A model generated the notes under the pieces. The model was not told the origin of the DNA and did no database searches. It worked only from the letters and a program-made list of their open reading frames with translations. A program made the translations under genes and the position numbers. From contig DCZO01000031.1 in the NCBI GenBank assembly GCA_002331335.1, positions 1 to 9,293 on the forward strand: 9,293 nt of DNA. Direction: 5' to 3'. Positions 5,813 through 9,293 of this stretch are shown in pieces; position 1 is the stretch's first letter; each line of letters starts with the position of its first letter. The stretch comes from Nitrospira sp. UBA2082. GTDB lineage: Bacteria; Nitrospirota; Nitrospiria; Nitrospirales; Nitrospiraceae.

Positions 5813-8392
5813 TCAAGTCCCTACGGGTGACATGTTTTGTGCGAGATGGTCCTTCAACTGCGGACCTTCTCGCTCCCGAAAAGCCACGGCGATGCGCAAT
5901 TGTTCGAGGTATTGTTCCAGTGTCTTCCCACCCAAATCGACGTTGCGGGAGGCAAAGAACTCCCGAACATCCTGCTCAAGTTCAGGAGTCGCAAGGCTGA
6001 CGATACCGCCGCACATGCGGCGTACGCCTTGTTTCGGGAAGAGCCGGTCCATCTCGTCCCAATTCTTCTTCACGAACTCCCAGGCCGAGTCACGTCCGTA
6101 CACATTGCCCAATCCGGCGCTGACAACGAAGGGTGCGTCCTGCGTGCGGATCTCTCCGTCGATGGTGTGGGCCAAGGTGCACGCGAGCAACGAAGGAGAC
6201 TGGAAGGCGGCGAGCGAAAAGAGGTAGCGCCGCTCCTCTTGCGGAGTTGCCGCCTTTTTATAGCGTTCAGAGAACTCATCGTAACGCGCCTCGTCGCCGG
6301 TATGGGCCAGGACCGCGACAAGCGCCGGTACGATGTTGGGATCGACGCTTACCGGGTCTTTTCGGTATTGCTGATAGTACACGGAGGCCTGTTCTTGAGT
6401 CGCAGGATCGTTGCCTAACTTCCCCAATGCGCCGAGCAGTTCCCCCCGCAATTGCCGCACAAGATCGTTTTCATTCGATTGTGGCACCCATCCCAATTCC
6501 TGGACAGCCGGCGCTACGAGGGTCCTGACGAAGGCTTCCAATGCAGGCCGGTCTCCATCTGCGATAATCCGGTTCAAGAATGAGAATGAGTCGAGCAATA
6601 CGGCCCAGACATTCTTGTCTCGTTCCTGCGTGAAGTGCCGGATAAGATCCAGGTATTCGGCTAGCGGCATGAGCCCTGAGATGGTCGTCGCCCAGGCGTC
6701 ACTGACGAGGGTGAATCGCTCAGTCGGCGCGAGATGATCTAACCCCGTACCCAATAATCGTTTTAACAACGGGGCGTCATACCGAACCCGGTAGAATCCG
6801 TGTCCGCCCTCGTTGATGAGTACCTGCCGGGCATCCGACGGAAGTGGCATGCGCGTCTCGCGCCCTGTGAGAAGGACTGTATGGTGCTCAGTCTTCTCGC
6901 TCGTCTCAATGCGAATTTGAATAGGAATCTGCCAGCTCTGTTTGGGAGATTCTCCCGTTGTGAGATAGGTAAATCGCTGCTGGGTGAGCGTCAGTTCAGA
7001 CCCTCCGGCCAATTGAGCACTCACAAGCGGGTAGCCGGGCTGGAAAATCCACCCGTCCATGAGTTCAGGCACCGGCTGTTTGGCGGCCTTCCCGAGTGAC
7101 ACCCAGAGATCCTTCGTGTCGGCGTTGCCATAGGCATGAGCACTGAGATAGTCGCGCACGCCGTCGCGAAAGACGTCCGGCCCGATATGCCGTTCGAGCA
7201 TACGAAGGACCGAAGCGCCTTTTTCGTAGGTCAGGACATCGAACATCGCGTCGGCGTCCTTGGGCGCGCGAACGGGATACTCAATCGGTCGTGTGCTCCA
7301 AAGCCCATCGACGGAAAAGGCCGTGGCCCGAGCGACGCTGAACGTGTCCCATCGTTTCCATTCCGGCTTCCAGGCATCGACAGCCAGCAGTTCCATGAAG
7401 GTGGCGAAGGCCTCGTTCAGCCACAGGCCGTTCCACCAGGACATCGTCACAAGGTCACCGAACCACATATGCGCGTTCTCGTGGGCGACTACGTCGGCGA
7501 CCCGTTCGAGTTCGCTGTGGGTTCCGGTATGCGGATGAACCAGTAGCGCCGTTTCCCGAAAGGTAATGGCGCCGAGATTCTCCATGGCGCCGGAGGCGAA
7601 GTCAGGTATGGCCAGCAGATCAAGCTTGTCGCCCGGGTAGGGAATGGCGTAGTACCGTTCGAAAAAATCTAGCGAGGCTGCCGCGATGTCATGACCGAAC
7701 TCCGTGAGTGATTGTTTGCCGGGCACCGTCCAGAGCCGGATCGGCGTCTTGCCGACGAATCGGGGCTCGGTCGCTTCCAGACGTCCAACCACGAACGCGA
7801 CCAGGTAGGTCGACATCTTTATGCTGTCGGCGAAGCGCAGGATCTTCTTCCCCCCCTCGATGGATGCTGACACGACGGACGTGTTTGATACCGCGGTGAG
7901 GTTGGGATCGACGGCGAGTGTGATCGCGAAGACGGCCTTGAAATCCGGTTCATCCCAACAGGGAAAGGCCCGCCGCGCGTCCGTCGCCTCGAATTGCGTG
8001 GCGGCCATCGTCTGGGTCGTTTCCGAGGCGTCTTTGTAGGTGCTGCGATAGAAACCGCGCAGCTTGTCATTGAGGGTGCCGTGAAATGCGATGACCACAC
8101 GCCATACGCCCGGAGTCACGGCCTGTGCCAACGTCAGCCGACAACGCTGCAACACCTCGTCGAAGTCAATGAACGCGTCCAGCCGTTGCTTCCGATCGTT
8201 CTCCAAGTAGGCCTGGCTGATAGTCAGCTCTGCCGCGTTCATCACGATGGCTCTTGTCGGCTCCACGACGGTCACGGTCACAGTTTCCTGGCCATGAAAC
8301 ACCGCGTTGTCCAGATCCGGCTCAAGCCGGATGTCGTATCGGTTGGGGATGACGTGGCGGGGAAGTCTGTAGAGATCGTCGGTCCCGGTCAT
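5813..8392 (-). CDS. pepN: M1-family zinc aminopeptidase, PepN / puromycin-sensitive type
   Basis: This 859-aa enzyme should remove N-terminal residues from peptides in the cytoplasm; there is no signal peptide. The N-terminal beta domain spans about 1-210 and contains RRAFPCWDEPDFKA (140-153). The catalytic domain carries the exopeptidase motif GAMEN (268-272), zinc ligands His304 and His308 in HENAH with catalytic Glu305, third ligand Glu327 in NEAFATFME 19 residues after His308, and the transition-state Tyr389 in LTYEKG. The rest, from about 480, looks like the beta-sandwich and helical ERAP1-type C-terminal domain. Length matches the family (about 850-890 aa). Most relatives have HELAH, so Asn at the third position is uncommon but leaves ligands and catalytic Glu intact. 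ATG 8392 overlaps the rpiA stop as ATGA, with no clear ribosome binding site. The symbol is by family; similarity looks closer to the puromycin-sensitive branch than to E. coli PepN. Confidence 0.92.
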   Translation of the reverse strand: MTGTDDLYRLPRHVIPNRYDIRLEPDLDNAVFHGQETVTVTVVEPTRAIVMNAAELTISQAYLENDRKQRLDAFIDFDEVLQRCRLTLAQAVTPGVWRVVIAFHGTLNDKLRGFYRSTYKDASETTQTMAATQFEATDARRAFPCWDEPDFKAVFAITLAVDPNLTAVSNTSVVSASIEGGKKILRFADSIKMSTYLVAFVVGRLEATEPRFVGKTPIRLWTVPGKQSLTEFGHDIAAASLDFFERYYAIPYPGDKLDLLAIPDFASGAMENLGAITFRETALLVHPHTGTHSELERVADVVAHENAHMWFGDLVTMSWWNGLWLNEAFATFMELLAVDAWKPEWKRWDTFSVARATAFSVDGLWSTRPIEYPVRAPKDADAMFDVLTYEKGASVLRMLERHIGPDVFRDGVRDYLSAHAYGNADTKDLWVSLGKAAKQPVPELMDGWIFQPGYPLVSAQLAGGSELTLTQQRFTYLTTGESPKQSWQIPIQIRIETSEKTEHHTVLLTGRETRMPLPSDARQVLINEGGHGFYRVRYDAPLLKRLLGTGLDHLAPTERFTLVSDAWATTISGLMPLAEYLDLIRHFTQERDKNVWAVLLDSFSFLNRIIADGDRPALEAFVRTLVAPAVQELGWVPQSNENDLVRQLRGELLGALGKLGNDPATQEQASVYYQQYRKDPVSVDPNIVPALVAVLAHTGDEARYDEFSERYKKAATPQEERRYLFSLAAFQSPSLLACTLAHTIDGEIRTQDAPFVVSAGLGNVYGRDSAWEFVKKNWDEMDRLFPKQGVRRMCGGIVSLATPELEQDVREFFASRNVDLGGKTLEQYLEQLRIAVAFREREGPQLKDHLAQNMSPVGT

Positions 8393-9087
8393 ATCTTATT
8401 CGCACGGAGAGTTTCCGTGCCGCTGGCCTTGCCGACGATCAGGATATCGGTCCGTCCGACAAAGAGGCCCGTTTCGACGATCCCGGGAATTTGATTCAAG
8501 GCGAGTTCCAGATCAGCCGGTTGCTCGATGCGAGCCAGATGCACGTCGACAATCAGATTACCTGCTTCCGTCTTGAACGGCGCGCCGTTCCGCTCGCGCA
8601 GCACCACCTGGCTCTTGGTCAGGTGTTGGATTTCTCTGGCCGTACTGCCCCAGCCAAAGGGAATGATTTCGATCGGCAGAGGAAAGGACCCCCCCAGCAC
8701 CTTCACACGTTTCGTCTCGTCGACCACCACCACGAATTGCCTGGCCGAGGCGGCGACGATCTTCTCTTTTAAGAGCGCGCCTCCTCCACCTTTGATCAGG
8801 TTGAAGCCCGGATCGACTTGGTCGGCCCCGTCAATGGCGATATCGATGTCCCAGCGGTTATCTGTGTCGATCAGGGTAATGCCGGACTGTCTGGCCAGTG
8901 CGGCGGTTTCTTGCGAAGTCGGTACGGCCCGCAGGGTCATGCCCGCGCGGACTTTTTCACCCAACGCGATGACCATGTGCTTCGCAGTCGATCCGGTCCC
9001 TAATCCCACGACCATGCCGTCGCGGATAAACTCCACGGCCTTCAAGGCGGCGGCTTTCTTGAAACTGTCGAGATCGGGCGGTGTCAT
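8389..9087 (-). CDS. rpiA: Ribose-5-phosphate isomerase A
   Basis: This 232-aa cytoplasmic enzyme interconverts ribose 5-phosphate and ribulose 5-phosphate in the non-oxidative pentose phosphate pathway. It supplies nucleotide precursors and, in autotrophs using the Calvin cycle, ribulose phosphate. Visible family motifs are the phosphate loop GLGTGST (28-34), VPTSQET (55-61), IDGAD (85-89) and IKGGGGALLKEKI (98-110). Asp86, Asp89, Lys99 and Glu108 have the same mutual spacing as the catalytic residues Asp81, Asp84, Lys94 and Glu103 of the E. coli enzyme. The residue after IDGAD is Gln90, where most relatives have Glu. Length is normal (219 in E. coli). ATG 9087 overlaps the glucokinase stop as ATGA and lacks a Shine-Dalgarno site; its own stop overlaps the aminopeptidase start. 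This indicates translational coupling within a glk-rpiA-pepN operon. Confidence 0.95.
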   Translation of the reverse strand: MTPPDLDSFKKAAALKAVEFIRDGMVVGLGTGSTAKHMVIALGEKVRAGMTLRAVPTSQETAALARQSGITLIDTDNRWDIDIAIDGADQVDPGFNLIKGGGGALLKEKIVAASARQFVVVVDETKRVKVLGGSFPLPIEIIPFGWGSTAREIQHLTKSQVVLRERNGAPFKTEAGNLIVDVHLARIEQPADLELALNQIPGIVETGLFVGRTDILIVGKASGTETLRANKI

Positions 9088-9293
9088 ACGGCAGATGCGT
9101 GAGACAGGGCTCCGGCCACGGAGGCCGCGCCGAGCAGAGCTGTCTGTTGGTTCATGACGACTTTCACGGGCATGTTGGCCATCAGACGTTTGTACCGCCC
9201 TTTGTTGGTGAAGGCCTTCATGAACGTGCCGTCGCGGAGTTTCTGAATGAGCTTGGGCGCGATCCCGCCGCCAATATAGAGGCCGTCCAACGA
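9084..9293 (-). CDS. glk: Glucokinase, C-terminal part (gene continues past the window edge)
   Basis: Only the last 69 residues are present; the frame stays open through the window end, so this is an edge cut and not a broken gene. GGGIAPK, FMKAFTNKGRYKRLM, MPVKVVMNQQTALLGAA and the short hydrophobic end align by eye with the C-terminus of E. coli Glk (GGIVPRF, F..AFEDKGRFKE, IPVYLIV, LLGSGA). The GGI-P stretch lies in the C-terminal lobe near the ATP-binding region of this hexokinase-fold family. The enzyme would phosphorylate glucose to glucose 6-phosphate in the cytoplasm. The stop overlaps the rpiA start as ATGA, so this is the upstream cistron of the minus-strand operon; its promoter lies outside the window. 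Catalytic residues are not visible here. Confidence 0.85.
   Translation of the reverse strand, partial: SLDGLYIGGGIAPKLIQKLRDGTFMKAFTNKGRYKRLMANMPVKVVMNQQTALLGAASVAGALSHASAV

Noticed and set aside
5837..6418. 193-codon plus-strand frame, with other plus-strand frames between 5832 and 8494
   Set aside because: All are antisense to the M1 aminopeptidase and rpiA, whose motifs are clear. None has a recognisable family or ribosome binding site.
9084..9293. Glucokinase as a truncated pseudogene
   Set aside because: The frame is open to the last base of the window and matches the normal C-terminus; the missing part is simply outside the window.

Overview
The window is about 9.3 kb of GC-rich bacterial chromosome, densely packed with housekeeping and envelope genes. 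I see no mobile element, CRISPR array, rRNA or tRNA. Protein style and gene content suggest a Gram-negative organism with a periplasm, and my best guess is Nitrospira or a relative. That guess rests on general impression only; no marker gene here fixes the taxonomy.

Layout from left to right. (1) A 59-residue exported or membrane small protein (87-266, +) has a near-consensus ribosome binding site and a candidate promoter. (2) It converges on a tesA-type SGNH hydrolase with a signal peptide (340-1038, -). (3) Across a 74-bp divergent promoter region, a ybbA-type ABC ATPase (1113-1889, +) overlaps by 4 nt a ybbP-type FtsX/MacB-like permease of 889 residues (1886-4555, +). (4) The right half is all on the minus strand. 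In transcription order it holds the C-terminal end of a glucokinase (9084-9293, cut by the window edge), ribose-5-phosphate isomerase A (8389-9087), an M1-family zinc aminopeptidase (5813-8392) and, after a 66-nt gap with a palindrome, a lipoprotein of the PQQ-dependent glucose/sorbosone dehydrogenase family (4571-5746).

How the genes may work together. The tesA / ybbA-ybbP block has the same gene order and orientation as in Escherichia coli. It very likely forms a functional unit: a mechanotransmitting ABC complex in the inner membrane, working with a periplasmic esterase/lysophospholipase on hydrophobic substrates. The glk-rpiA-pepN run is joined by ATGA start/stop overlaps without visible Shine-Dalgarno sites, so it is probably one translationally coupled operon. 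It combines glucose phosphorylation, pentose phosphate interconversion and peptide turnover. The exported sugar dehydrogenase may be read from the same transcript or from its own.

I found no clearly undescribed system. The best leads are the small membrane protein, the cross-phylum tesA-ybbAP arrangement with a charged insertion in the permease, and the palindrome between pepN and the sugar dehydrogenase gene.
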